Below, in pieces: positions 1 through 10,396 of a stretch of DNA of 64,000 nucleotides. The DNA is from Flavobacterium sp. JAD_PAG50586_2 (lineage in GTDB: Bacteria > Bacteroidota > Bacteroidia > Flavobacteriales > Flavobacteriaceae): NCBI GenBank assembly GCA_023213215.1, contig CP096136.1, positions 1,984,001 through 2,048,000 on the forward strand, given 5' to 3'. Positions within the stretch are counted from its first letter, which is position 1; every line of letters starts with the position of its first letter. The notes under the pieces were generated by a model, which did no database searches, had not been told where the DNA came from, and saw nothing but the letters and a program-made list of their open reading frames with translations. A program made the position numbers and the translations under genes.

Positions 1-16
1 TCATCGGGATTTTTTT
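1..16 (+). terminator. Possible tail of an upstream terminator
   Basis: A GGGA sequence followed by seven T closes just before the first gene. It looks like the second arm and T-run of an intrinsic terminator whose first arm lies outside the window. Only half the structure is visible. Confidence 0.3.
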
Positions 17-39
17 AGTTTATCTGGAAATAAAAAACC

Positions 40-1181
40 ATGAAAAAAATTGTAGTTGCTTTTACCTTGTTCTTTTTGTTAATGGGGCATGCCCAGGAAA
101 AGAAGGTCCATTTAATTTCATTGGACAATGAAAAGAATACTGCGACTGAGGGTGATTTTTATGTTGAAAACGTATACGATGGACGACAGGTAAAGGAGAA
201 TATAGGGACTGTTTACGTTTCTCTTTTCAACAGTAAAGTGTCTGCCGATTTTGAGAAGCCCTTTGTAGAAGAAGTACAATCTTTAATGTCTGTTTTGTAT
301 CCAAAAAGCGAAAACAAAAAAGAGATTTCAATTCGGATTAACGAACTTTATGTTACCGAGAAGAATGCAGATACAGATAATAATTATGTAAAAAAACAAA
401 CAGGGTCAGCCACGGTTGTTTTGGATGTGATTGAAAAGAATGAAGATGGCAGGCTCTATATAACCGGTACATTTTTTTCCACGCAAGAGAATACCCGATC
501 GGATGTTACCAAAAAACAAGCAGGATTAATTACAGAAGCAATCAGGAATAGTTTTGAAAATTATAAAAACTCAAAAAATATATACAAAACGCCGATACTT
601 TTTACTCTGGAAGAATCGGTAAATAGTACGAATTCCAAAACTGAGATTCAGACGGGAATTTACCTTAATTATAAAGATGTTCTCAATGGGCATTTTCTGA
701 GTCTGGACGATTATACCATTACCAAATACAAAGAAGGATTCTGTCTTTTAAATAATGCAACCGGAAGAGTTGAAACTGGTTTTTACGGGTTTAGTGACGG
801 TAAGAATTTTTATATAAACCTATTCCGTTTTTCTGAGGTAAAATATTATTTGAAAGCAGAAATCATGGGAGAAAACTATTTTATTGATGAAGTTATAGAA
901 AGCAATCTGGACTTTAACGGCTTTTATTTGGCTTATGGTAGTGCCATGGCAGTTGGTGGCGGTATAATACCAATGATGATTTTAAGTGGGAACAATGATG
1001 ATTCGGAACCAAAAAAATCCCCTTAGTCATTGAAAGGAAAAAAGGCACGCCAACTCTTTTGACCGATAAGTATGTCTTGAATATGCTTAAGTCTAATGAT
1101 CCACTTCTTAAAGAGTATAAAAAAACCAAACGAACACCTGCCGACAAAAAAATGATTTATAAGAAATTAAATAACTTATAA
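40..1181 (+). CDS. Exported protein of unknown function (frame broken by one base)
   Basis: The protein begins with a clear signal peptide (MKKIVVAFTLFFLLMGHAQ) and then a charged, mixed alpha/beta sequence. A hydrophobic, glycine-rich stretch near residues 295-315 (AMAVGGGIIPMMILSG) could be a membrane segment. The first frame stops at 1026. A one-base shift at the A7 run at 1011-1017 opens a lysine-rich tail reading on to 1181, with no stop and plausible codons (IERKKGTPTLL...). If the run is really A8, the product is about 380 residues with a basic C-terminus. I recognise no family and propose no function. It is convergent with the SPOR gene and separated from it by only 21 bp. Confidence 0.7.
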
Positions 1182-1202
1182 ACTCTGGACACATCAGGTT
1201 TT

Positions 1203-1591
1203 CTATTTATTTGGCTTTATCAGAAATGCATTTGGATACTTTTTCTTTAAGTCGTTGAGGTTCTTTTCGGCTTCAATCCTAGTCTTGAAATTACCAACCC
1301 AAACCTTATACAAAGGTGTACTGAAAACAATTGTGGCATCCATGTTTTTGTTTTCCCTTTTAAAATCTGTTAAGGTTTTTTTGAATTCTCGGTATCGCCG
1401 TTAAATATCTGGATTTTGTAACGGTCATTAATCGTTATTGAGCTGTTTATCTTTCTTTTCTCGTTTAAAAGCTGTTCAAATTTCGGATCCTGGCTAATAC
1501 TTACTTTTGAAACTTGCCCTATACTTTTTTGAGATAAAAAAGCTAACAAACAAGCCCAAAAAAACACTGTAGATTTTGATAAACTGCGCAT
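1203..1591 (-). CDS. Small secreted SPOR-domain protein (frame broken by one base)
   Basis: The protein is about 129 residues after frame repair, with an N-terminal signal peptide ending near KSIGQ. A C-terminal SPOR-like fold follows: YKIQIFNG, then a second half with YKVWVGNFKTRIEAEKNL and a final LKKKYPNAFLI. SPOR domains bind denuded glycan strands of septal peptidoglycan. The first frame ends prematurely near 1370. Adding one A to the A7 run (T7 on the plus strand, 1376-1382) joins the two halves of the domain in frame, so the interruption is most likely a sequencing error. It is transcribed divergently from the respiratory operon. The family call rests on the domain pattern and no partner is visible. 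Confidence 0.75.
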
Positions 1592-1609
1592 AATTATTTG
1601 ATTTTAATG

Positions 1610-1617
1610 CAAATGTA
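1610..1617 (-). promoter_or_regulatory. -7 promoter element for the SPOR gene
   Basis: On the minus strand the sequence reads TACATTTG, a match to the Bacteroidetes -7 element TAnnTTTG, 19 bp upstream of the start codon. No good TTTG is seen at the expected -33 distance. Confidence 0.45.
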
Positions 1618-1703
1618 AAACATAATAAATTAAACTGTAGAGAAAACATTATTTAGAATTAATATAAATTGATACAATTTGATATTTAAGATATATTTAA
1701 GGT

Positions 1704-1733
1704 TTTGAGAATAGTCCATAAATCGTATTTTTG
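1704..1733 (+). promoter_or_regulatory. Promoter of the act-cox respiratory operon
   Basis: TTTG at 1704-1707 and TATTTTTG at 1726-1733 are separated by 18 bp. Together they match the Flavobacterium sigma-ABfr promoter (TTTG, 17-23 bp, TAnnTTTG). Transcription would begin near 1740, leaving a leader of about 80 nt before actA. No other comparable promoter is seen within the operon down to coxA. Confidence 0.75.
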
Positions 1734-1819
1734 TGCAAGTTTTTAACAAAGTGTCGATTTTTAAACTGGATTTCTTTCAGAAAAAATCATGCCAATACTA
1801 GTAGATAATCACTTATTAT

Positions 1820-3159
1820 ATGAAAAAAGTGGGTAACCATAATTCGATTTCAAGGAAAATAGTCTTCAGTTTAGCTTTAATGCTAACGTTCTCCTTCACT
1901 TCATTTTCACAAGCAACACCACCGGCAGCAACAGCAGCCGCTCCAACTACAGCAGCACCAGTTGCAACAACTGGAGGTGATGCAGTAGCAGGAAAAGCAT
2001 TGTTTAATTCAAATTGCGCAGCTTGTCATAAGCTTGATGCTAAGGCAACCGGTCCGGCATTGCGAGGTGTTACGGCACGCCACGCCAGAGATTGGTTTTA
2101 TCCATGGATAGCCAACAGTTCAGCAATGATTAAAGCTGGTGATCCGGATGCTGTAAAGATATTCAATGAGTACAATAAGTCAGTGATGACCGCGTTTCCT
2201 CAGTTGTCTAAACAGGATGTAGATAACATTTTGGCTTACACAGATGAGCCAAAGCCAACGCCAGGTCCAGGAACAGGTCCAACTGCAGGTCCTCCGGGAA
2301 CAGCAGCTAGTGACGGCGGAATTTCAAACAACGTAATACTTGGAGCTTTAGCTTTGGTAATGCTGATGTTAGTTGTTATGTTGTTCTTTGTGAACAATGT
2401 GTTGACTAAAGTAGCTAAGCAAAACGGAATTGAAGTTTCAGAGAGAGAAAAAGAATGCCAATCTGGAGAGCATTTGCAAAAAATCAATTTTTGGTTTTAG
2501 TTAGTTCTATCTTTTTACTGTTAGCTAGTGGATATTTCTTTTACAGTTGGGTAATGCAAATCGGAATCGATCAGGATTATGCTCCGATTCAGCCAATTCA
2601 CTATTCCCACAGAATCCACGCAGGAAGTAACGGTATCGATTGTAAATACTGCCACTCTGCAGCGAGAGTTAGTAAAAATGCAGGTATTCCATCTTTGAAT
2701 GTTTGTATGAACTGCCACAAAAATATTGCTGAAGTTGCTGATACAACAGCCACTCCGGAACATTCAAAAGCATTCTACGATGGAGAAATCCAAAAATTAT
2801 ACAATGCTGTAGGTTGGGATAAAGCTACACAGAAATATACAGGAAAAACTAGTCCGGTTAAATGGGTTAGGATTCACAACCTCCCTGACTTTGCTTATTT
2901 CAATCACTCACAACACGTAACGGTTGCCGGGATTGAATGCCAGAAATGCCACGGTCCGGTTCAGACTTACGAAATCCAAAAACAGTTTGCTCCTTTAACG
3001 ATGGGTTGGTGTATTAAATGCCACCGTGAAACTGATGTTAAGATGGAAGGGAACAAATACTATGACAAGATTCACGCAGAACTTTCTAAAAAATATGGAG
3101 TAGACAAATTGACTGCTGCACAAATGGGAGGTTTAGAATGTGGTAAGTGTCACTACTAA
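1820..3159 (+). CDS. actA: Alternative complex III subunit A, fused multiheme cytochrome c (frame broken by one base)
   Basis: This is the heme-carrying subunit of the quinol:electron-acceptor oxidoreductase ACIII. A signal peptide is followed by a Pro/Ala-rich linker and a monoheme cytochrome c domain (CAACH at residues 66-70). A Pro/Gly linker and a membrane helix near residues 175-195 come next. A second hydrophobic segment and a pentaheme region follow, with CKYCH, CMNCH, CQKCH, CIKCH and CGKCH, giving six CxxCH sites in all. The frame breaks at the A5 run 2448-2452. One extra A continues KR then MPIWRAF, giving a 446-residue protein of the size I know for flavobacterial ActA. Without the repair it would be two proteins. 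It is the first gene of the operon, after a strong promoter. Confidence 0.9.
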
Positions 3160-3191
3160 TAAATTTATTAAGAAGCTAATATTTATATACG

Positions 3192-6100
3192 ATGTCATCG
3201 AACAAAAAATACTGGAAAAGTGTTGAGGAACTAAACGAAAATAGTTCTATTGTTGAGACGCTTAGAAATAATGAATTTGTAGAGGAAATTCCAACTGCTG
3301 AATTTTTATCTGATAAGGACTCATTATCATCTTCATCAACAACTCGTCGTGATTTCTTGAAATACGTTGGATTTACAACGGCGGCCGCATCTTTGGCAGC
3401 TTGTGAAGGTCCGGTACACAAATCAATTCCTTACGTTTTACAGCCGGAGCAAATCATTCCTGGTGTTGCCGATTATTATGCAACATCTATGTTTGATGGT
3501 TTTGACTTTGCTAATTTATTGGTAAAAACACGAGAAGGCCGTCCGATCAAAATAGAAAACAATACTATTGCAGGTGCTAAGTTTGCAGCTAATGCAAGAG
3601 TTCACGCTTCTGTATTGTCATTATACGATGACATGCGTTTGAAAAGAACCAAAATGGCTCAAAAAGACGCAACATGGCAGGAAGCGGATATGAAAATAAA
3701 AGCAAGTCTTGCTGATGCAAAAGCTAAAGGCGGACAGGTTGTTTTATTGACCAATACTTTGGCAAGTCCGTCTACTGAAAAACTAATCGCTGAATTTATT
3801 GCAAAGAATCCAACAGCAAAACATGTTGTTTATGATGCGGTTTCTGAATCTGCAGCTTTAGATGCATTCGAGGCAGCTTATGGCGAAAGAGCTATAGTGG
3901 ATTATGATTTCTCAAAAGCAAATACAATTATTTCTGTCGGAGCTGATTTCTTAGGAGACTGGCAGGGTGGAAATTTTGATTCGGGCTATTCTAAAGGAAG
4001 AGTTCCACAGGCAGGAAAAATGTCGAAACACTATCAGTTTGAAGCTAACATGACTTTGTCAGGAGCTGCAGCCGATAAGCGTGTTCCAATGACAGTTGCA
4101 GATCAAAAACAAGCATTAGTTAAGATATATAATGTAATTACAGGTTCAGGAGTTTCAACTGGAAAAGTTACTGCTGAAGATGTAGTTATGAAAGCTGCAC
4201 AGCAATTAAAAGCGGCGGGAAGTAAAGGACTTTTGGTTTCCGGAATCCAGGACAAAAATGCACAATTGTTAGTTTTGGCTATCAATTCGGCTTTAGCAAG
4301 TGAGGCATTTTCAACTTCAGGAACACGTCAAATCAGAAAAGGATCCAACGAAAAAGTAGCTCAGTTAATTGCTGATATGAATGCAGGAAGTGTTCATACG
4401 TTAATTATGAGCGGTGTAAATCCGGTATATACTTTAGCAGACAGCGCTAAATTTAAAAGCGGATTGAAAAAAGTAAAATTATCGGCTGCCTTTTCTTTGA
4501 GAGAAGATGAAACAGCATCGATTACAAATATTGCAATACCGGCACCTCACTATTTAGAGTCATGGAATGATTTGATGTTAACTAAAGGAATTTATTCTTT
4601 AACGCAACCAACCATCCGTCCGTTATTCAGTTCTAAACAATTCCAGGAAGCTTTATTGTCATGGAATGGAAGCAGTGCTGATTATTATGATTACATAAAA
4701 GCCAATGTGGCCGGATTTACTAACGGTGCTTCATGGAACCAAACGCTTCACGATGGTGTTGCAATGGGCGTAGCTTCGTCTTCTATTTCAGGTTCAGCTA
4801 ATTTTGCGGCTGCTGCAAGTGCATTAGCATCATCAACGCCAGCTAAAGGATTTGAATTGGTATTGTATACCAAAACAGGTTTAGGTGATGGTCAACAGGC
4901 GAACAATCCATGGTTACAGGAATTTCCGGATCCAATTACAAGAGTATCTTGGGATAACTATGTAACCGTTTCACAGGCAGATGCTGAGAAATTGAAATTA
5001 CAAAACAGAATCGTTGCTAATGGTGGACTTAACGGAAGTTATGCCACACTTACGGTTAATGGAATAAAACTGGAAAATGTTCCGGTTATCGTTCAGCCAG
5101 GCCAGGCTAAAGGAACTTTAGGTATGGCTTTGGGTTACGGTAAGAAAACGAATCTAAAAGAAGAAATGCAGGTAGGTTTGAATGCTTATGCATTCTACGC
5201 AAACTTTAATAATGTACAGTCTGCAACCATTGAGGCTGCAAGCGGTGAGCACGAGTTTGCTTGTGTTCAGTCACAGAAAACCCTAATGGGAAGAGGTGAT
5301 ATTATCAAGGAAACTACTTTAGAAATATTCAACGCAAAATACGACGAGCCGGAAGTATGGAATTCTGTTGCTATGGTTTCGTTAGATCACAAAGAAGTTG
5401 AAGCTACAAAAGTTGATTTATGGGAATCATTTGATCGTTCAGTTGGACACCATTTCAACCTTTCAATCGATTTAAATGCTTGTACAGGTTGTGGTGCTTG
5501 TGTTATCGCCTGCCACGCAGAAAACAACGTTCCTGTTGTTGGAAAATCTGAAGTGAGAAGAAGCCGTGATATGCACTGGTTGCGTATCGACAGATATTAT
5601 TCTTCAGAAGATACTTTTGCTGGTGACAACGAGAAAAAGATAATTTTGACGGACTATTTGGTGAAAAAGGTTCATTAGGTGGATTTGGTGATATGGAAAA
5701 TCCTGCGGATAATCCACAAGTAGCATTCCAACCAGTAATGTGTCAGCACTGTAACCACGCACCATGTGAAACAGTTTGTCCGGTTGCGGCAACTTCACAC
5801 GGTCGTCAGGGTCAAAACCAAATGGCTTACAATAGATGTGTTGGTACCCGTTACTGCGCAAACAACTGTCCGTATAAAGTACGTCGTTTCAACTGGTTCT
5901 TATACAACAACAATGACGAGTTTGATTTCCATATGAATAATGACTTAGGTCGTATGGTTATCAATCCAGATGTTAACGTTCGTTCCCGTGGAGTTATGGA
6001 AAAATGTTCAATGTGTATCCAAATGACACAGTTAACTATCCTAACCGCAAAACGTGAAGGTAGAGAAGTAGGAGTTGATCAATTCCAAACAGCTTGTTCT

Positions 6101-6256
6101 GCAGCTTGTTCAAGCGGAGCAATGGTATTTGGAGATGTAAACAATAAAGAAAGCCTGGTTGCAAAACTAGCTGAAGATAAGAGAATGTACCACTTGTTAG
6201 AAAGTGTAGGTACAAAACCAAACGTGTTCTATCACGTTAAAGTTAGAAATACGTAG
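3192..6256 (+). CDS. actB: Alternative complex III subunit B, iron-sulfur and molybdopterin-like protein (frame broken by one base)
   Basis: This is the large extracytoplasmic subunit of ACIII, about 1021 residues after repair. The N-terminus has a twin-arginine-type motif (TTRRDFLKYVGF) followed by LAAC, suggesting Tat export with possible lipid anchoring. A long molybdopterin-oxidoreductase-like domain follows; ACIII versions are known to lack the cofactor. The C-terminal ferredoxin part has four cysteine clusters: CTGCGACVIAC from residue 764, CQHCNHAPCETVC, a CVGTRYCANNC cluster, and CSMC with CSAACSSG. The first frame ends at 5678. The A5 run at 5634-5638 needs one more A to continue NEKKDNFDGLFGEKG into the second half. 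The break separates the first Fe-S cluster from the rest and is best read as a sequence error. Confidence 0.9.
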
Positions 6257-6288
6257 TATAAAAATAATTAATTAAGAAATAAAGGATT

Positions 6289-7701
6289 ATGTCGTCTCAT
6301 TACGAAGCACCCATTAGAAAACCATTAGTTATAGGTGATAAATCATATCACGATGTAACTGTAGATGTCGCTGCTCCTGTAGAAGGAAGAGCCAATAAAC
6401 AGTGGTGGACTGTATTTTCTATCGCATTAATAGCTTTCCTTTGGGGAATTACATGCATCATCTATACCATTTCAACCGGTATTGGAACCTGGGGTTTAAA
6501 TAAAACTGTTGGTTGGGCTTGGGATATTACTAACTTCGTTTGGTGGGTTGGTATTGGTCACGCAGGAACACTTATTTCTGCCGTACTATTATTATTCCGT
6601 CAAAGATGGAGAATGGCAATTAACCGTTCTGCTGAGGCGATGACCATTTTCTCTGTAATCCAGGCAGGTTTATTCCCAATTATCCACATGGGTCGTCCAT
6701 GGTTAGCTTATTGGGTAGTGCCAATTCCGAATCAGTTTGGTTCGCTTTGGGTAAACTTTAATTCACCATTGCTTTGGGACGTATTTGCAATCTCAACCTA
6801 TCTTTCGGTATCATTGGTTTTCTGGTGGACTGGATTATTGCCTGACTTTGCGATGTTAAGAGATAGAGCAGTAACTCCATTTACAAAAAGAATTTATTCT
6901 ATACTTTCCTTTGGATGGAGCGGTAGAGCAAAAGACTGGCAGCGTTTTGAAGAAGTATCTTTGGTACTTGCAGGTTTGGCTACTCCACTTGTACTTTCAG
7001 TACACACGATTGTATCCTTTGACTTTGCTACTTCGGTAGTTCCTGGATGGCATACAACCATTTTCCCTCCGTACTTTGTTGCAGGAGCGGTATTCTCAGG
7101 ATTTGCGATGGTAAATACTTTGCTTATAATCATGAGAAAAGTTTCTAACCTTGAAGCTTATATCACAATTCAGCATATCGAATTAATGAACATTGTAATT
7201 ATGATTACAGGTTCTATCGTTGGTGTTGCTTATATCACCGAGTTATTTGTTGCCTGGTATTCCGGAGTTGAATACGAGCAGTACGCTTTCTTAAACAGAG
7301 CAACCGGACCTTACTGGTGGGCGTATTGGTCGATGATGACTTGTAACGTATTCTCGCCACAGTTCATGTGGTTCAAAAAATTGAGAACCAGTATTATGTT
7401 CTCATTCATAATCTCGATTGTAGTAAATATCGGTATGTGGTTTGAGCGTTTCGTAATTATCGTAACCTCATTGCACAGGGATTATCTTCCATCATCGTGG
7501 ACCATGTTCCAGCCAACGTTTGTTGATATCGGAATATTTATCGGAACTATTGGTTTCTTCTTCGTGTTGTTCTTATTGTATGCCCGAACTTTCCCAGTGA
7601 TTGCACAGGCAGAGGTTAAGACAATCTTGAAGTCGTCAGGAGAAAACTATAAAAGAGAGAGAGAAAAAGAAGGACATAATAATCATTCTGAAACACATTA
7701 A
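6289..7701 (+). CDS. actC: Alternative complex III subunit C, NrfD-like integral membrane protein
   Basis: The protein has 470 residues and is dominated by hydrophobic helices, about ten by eye. They start after a short N-terminal segment (MSSHYEAPIRKPLVIGDKSY) that is typical of ActC. Family features include GIGHAGTLISAVLLL, HMGRPWLAYW and the Trp-rich stretch TGPYWWAYW. NrfD-type subunits of ACIII provide the quinol-binding site and are proposed to take part in proton movement. The C-terminus is short, polar and His-rich. The gene begins 32 bp after actB and ends 8 bp before actD. Confidence 0.93.
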   Translation: MSSHYEAPIRKPLVIGDKSYHDVTVDVAAPVEGRANKQWWTVFSIALIAFLWGITCIIYTISTGIGTWGLNKTVGWAWDITNFVWWVGIGHAGTLISAVLLLFRQRWRMAINRSAEAMTIFSVIQAGLFPIIHMGRPWLAYWVVPIPNQFGSLWVNFNSPLLWDVFAISTYLSVSLVFWWTGLLPDFAMLRDRAVTPFTKRIYSILSFGWSGRAKDWQRFEEVSLVLAGLATPLVLSVHTIVSFDFATSVVPGWHTTIFPPYFVAGAVFSGFAMVNTLLIIMRKVSNLEAYITIQHIELMNIVIMITGSIVGVAYITELFVAWYSGVEYEQYAFLNRATGPYWWAYWSMMTCNVFSPQFMWFKKLRTSIMFSFIISIVVNIGMWFERFVIIVTSLHRDYLPSSWTMFQPTFVDIGIFIGTIGFFFVLFLLYARTFPVIAQAEVKTILKSSGENYKREREKEGHNNHSETH

Positions 7702-7709
7702 TATTTGTT

Positions 7710-8237
7710 ATGAGTAGTAATAAAGTTATACACGCTATATATAATGATGATGATATCTTAATGGATGCTGTAAAGCAAACCAGAAAAGCACATCACCATA
7801 TTGAAGAAGTTTTTACCCCTTTTCCTGTTCACGGTTTGGATAAGGCAATGGGACTTGAACCAACACGTTTAGCTATCTGTGCCTTCATTTATGGTTGTAT
7901 TGGATTAACGGTTGCAACAACCATGATGAATTATATCATGATTCAGGACTGGCCTCAGGATATTGGTGGTAAACCAAGTTTTGCCTACTATCAGAATATG
8001 CCAGCTTTCGTTCCGGTAATGTTTGAGATGACTGTATTTTTTGCAGCTCACTTAATGGTTATCACTTTTTACATGAGAAGTAGATTATGGCCATTCAAAC
8101 AAGCAGAGAATCCGGATGTAAGAACTACAGATGATCATTTCCTAATGGAAGTTTCTGTAAACAACAATGAAGAAGAGTTGGTAAATTTCTTCAAAAATAC
8201 CGGAGCAGTAGAAGTTAAAGTAATTGATAAGCATTAA
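7710..8237 (+). CDS. actD: Alternative complex III subunit D (DUF3341-type membrane protein)
   Basis: The protein has 175 residues and two predicted membrane helices (LAICAFIYGCIGLTVATTMM and FVPVMFEMTVFFAAHLMVI). They are flanked by an N-terminal soluble segment and a C-terminal soluble tail rich in Asn and Glu. The stretch FTPFPVHGLDKAMGL is characteristic of this ACIII subunit. It is a structural membrane component without recognised cofactors. The stop lies just before the actE start, in the fixed operon order. Confidence 0.92.
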   Translation: MSSNKVIHAIYNDDDILMDAVKQTRKAHHHIEEVFTPFPVHGLDKAMGLEPTRLAICAFIYGCIGLTVATTMMNYIMIQDWPQDIGGKPSFAYYQNMPAFVPVMFEMTVFFAAHLMVITFYMRSRLWPFKQAENPDVRTTDDHFLMEVSVNNNEEELVNFFKNTGAVEVKVIDKH

Positions 8238-8244
8238 TATAGAT

Positions 8245-8805
8245 ATGAAAAGTTTACTTAAAATAGCATTTGTATTAGGTATCGTTGTTTCCTTTTCATC
8301 TTGTAAAGATAATTTGAAACCTAACTACCAGTATATGCCAAACATGTACGAATCGGTAGCTTATGAAACCTATTCAGAATCTGATGCTTTCAATTCGCCA
8401 ACAGGTTTAAAAGGTAAAGAAGGTCAACTTCCTCCGTCAGGTTCAATCAAAAGAGGTTTTGTTCCTTATGAAATTCCTAATACAACGGAAGGATATAATT
8501 TTTCAAAATCAATAACGAATTCACCACTTGATTCTGCAGCTGTGGATATGAAAGCTGCTGGAGAATTATACGATATTTATTGTGCCATCTGCCACGGAAC
8601 AGCCGGTGACGGTAAAGGTAAATTGGTAAAACAGGAAAAATTCCTTGGAGTTCCAAGTTATGCCGACAGACAGGTTTCAATAGGAAGCATTTATCATGTC
8701 CAGACATATGGATTAAATTCAATGGGTTCTTATGCTAATCAATTGAGTCAAAAAGAGCGTTGGATGATTGCAGCTTATGTTCTTGAACTTAAAAGCAAAT
8801 TATAA
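8245..8805 (+). CDS. actE: Alternative complex III subunit E, monoheme cytochrome c lipoprotein
   Basis: I place the start at the ATG at 8245 because it gives a clean lipoprotein signal (MKSLLKIAFVLGIVVSFSSC). An in-frame upstream TTG at 8224 would add residues that spoil the signal. The mature protein has one CxxCH heme site (YCAICHGTAGDGKGK) followed by a class I cytochrome c-type C-terminus (MGSYANQLSQKERWMIAAYV). The conserved Met in SMGSY is a candidate axial ligand. In ACIII this subunit passes electrons toward the downstream oxidase. It sits between actD and actF with short gaps. Confidence 0.92.
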   Translation: MKSLLKIAFVLGIVVSFSSCKDNLKPNYQYMPNMYESVAYETYSESDAFNSPTGLKGKEGQLPPSGSIKRGFVPYEIPNTTEGYNFSKSITNSPLDSAAVDMKAAGELYDIYCAICHGTAGDGKGKLVKQEKFLGVPSYADRQVSIGSIYHVQTYGLNSMGSYANQLSQKERWMIAAYVLELKSKL

Positions 8806-8832
8806 TTGTAGAATAAACAGATTGTTATAGAT

Positions 8833-10377
8833 ATGTATACATTTTCAAGTAAATTAAAAACCTTTTCTTTTGTACTGATGATCGTTGGTGTCCTTGGCAT
8901 TGGTTGGGGTTTTTACACAGCACCAAAAACTGTTCAGGATGTTGAGACTATTCTTAAGGAAGAAGAAGCTCATCATGGAGGCGGACATGAAGCAGCAGCA
9001 GAACATCATGAAGCTACCGCAGCATCGCATGAAGCAGAAGCTAAGCATCAAGAGAGTGCGGCTCATGAGGAGGCAGGTAAAACAACTGTAGATTCTGCAG
9101 CAGCAAATCATGAAGAGACTACTGTAGTTCACGATACAATTGCAAAGGATAGTACAGCTGTTGCTGTTGCGTATGAGGCTCATAAAGATGAAACCCATGC
9201 AGAAAAAGGAGCTGGACATACAGCTGCTCATTCAGATGCACATGGTGATGAGCATGCTGAACACTTGGAGCATGTTTTACATCAATTACAAAACAAACCT
9301 TGGTCAGCATTATATGTTGCCTGTATATTCTTCATGTTGATTGCCATGGGAGCCTTAGCTTTCTATGCTATCCAACAAGTTGCTCAAGCGGGATGGTCTC
9401 CGGTATTATTCAGGGTAATGCAGGGAGTTACTTCTTATTTATTGCCTGGTTCTATCATTTTCTTCATCCTTTTATTGGCATGCGGTTTCCATTTTAACCA
9501 CATGTTCACCTGGATGGCAGAAGGCGTTACTGAAAAAGGACACGAAAACTACGATGCAATTATCGCAGGAAAATCGGGTTACCTAAACTTCCCATTTTGG
9601 ATTATCAGAGCGATATTGTTCCTTACTGTTTGGAATCTATACAGATATTACTCAAGAAAAAATTGCTTAGCTCAGGACGAGTCTAATGATAACAGCTACT
9701 ACAAAAAGAACTTCAAGATGTCAGCGGCATTCTTAGTATTCTTTATTGTTTCTGAATCTATTATGTCTTGGGACTGGATTATGTCTGTTGACCCACACTG
9801 GTTCAGTACACTTTTCGGATGGTATGTATTTGCCAGCTTCTTTGTGAGCGGTATTACAACTATTCAAATGGTTACTCTATACTTAAAATCTAAAGGCTAT
9901 TTAGAGAATGTAAATTCAAGCCACATCCACGATTTATCAAAATTCATGTTTGGTATAAGTGTTTTCTGGACGTACTTATGGTTCTCTCAATTCATGTTGA
10001 TCTGGTATGCCAACATTCCGGAAGAGGTGACTTATTTTGTTACCAGAATCGAAGAATACGGTATCACTTTCTGGGGTGCATTTGTAATGAACTTTATTTT
10101 CCCAATATTACTTTTAATCAACACCGATTTCAAACGTATCGCTTGGATTATAGTGATGGGAGGAACTGTTATATTGATAGGACATTATGTTGATTTCTTC
10201 AATATGATTATGCCGGGAACGGTAGGAGACAGATGGTTTATTGGAATACCTGAAATTTCATCATTATTATTCTTCTTAGGATTATTCATTTTCACAGTAT
10301 TCAGTGCTTTAACAAAAGCTCCGTTACTTCCGAAACGAAATCCTTTCATTGAAGAAAGTAAACATTTTCATTATTAA
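8833..10377 (+). CDS. actF: Alternative complex III subunit F, NrfD-like membrane protein with His/Ala-rich insert
   Basis: The protein has 514 residues. After a first membrane helix (residues about 11-27) comes a low-complexity segment, roughly residues 36-150, extremely rich in His, Glu and Ala (HHGGGHEAAAEHHEA and similar). A series of hydrophobic helices with typical ActF sequence follows (ESIMSWDWIMSVDPHWFSTL, WFSQFMLIWYANIPEEVTYF, INTDFKR). The C-terminus, NPFIEESKHFHY, is also family-typical. ActF is the second NrfD-like subunit of ACIII. The insert is in frame and codes smoothly, so I regard it as real. Its polarity suggests a soluble loop with metal- or proton-binding capacity, which is inference only. 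Confidence 0.92.
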   Translation: MYTFSSKLKTFSFVLMIVGVLGIGWGFYTAPKTVQDVETILKEEEAHHGGGHEAAAEHHEATAASHEAEAKHQESAAHEEAGKTTVDSAAANHEETTVVHDTIAKDSTAVAVAYEAHKDETHAEKGAGHTAAHSDAHGDEHAEHLEHVLHQLQNKPWSALYVACIFFMLIAMGALAFYAIQQVAQAGWSPVLFRVMQGVTSYLLPGSIIFFILLLACGFHFNHMFTWMAEGVTEKGHENYDAIIAGKSGYLNFPFWIIRAILFLTVWNLYRYYSRKNCLAQDESNDNSYYKKNFKMSAAFLVFFIVSESIMSWDWIMSVDPHWFSTLFGWYVFASFFVSGITTIQMVTLYLKSKGYLENVNSSHIHDLSKFMFGISVFWTYLWFSQFMLIWYANIPEEVTYFVTRIEEYGITFWGAFVMNFIFPILLLINTDFKRIAWIIVMGGTVILIGHYVDFFNMIMPGTVGDRWFIGIPEISSLLFFLGLFIFTVFSALTKAPLLPKRNPFIEESKHFHY

Positions 10378-10396
10378 TATTTAAAGTAAATTACAA

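Noticed and set aside
8854..9340. Several overlapping frames in both directions in the 5' part of actF
   Set aside because: They arise from the low-complexity His/Ala/Glu insert; the actF frame itself continues uninterrupted through it.
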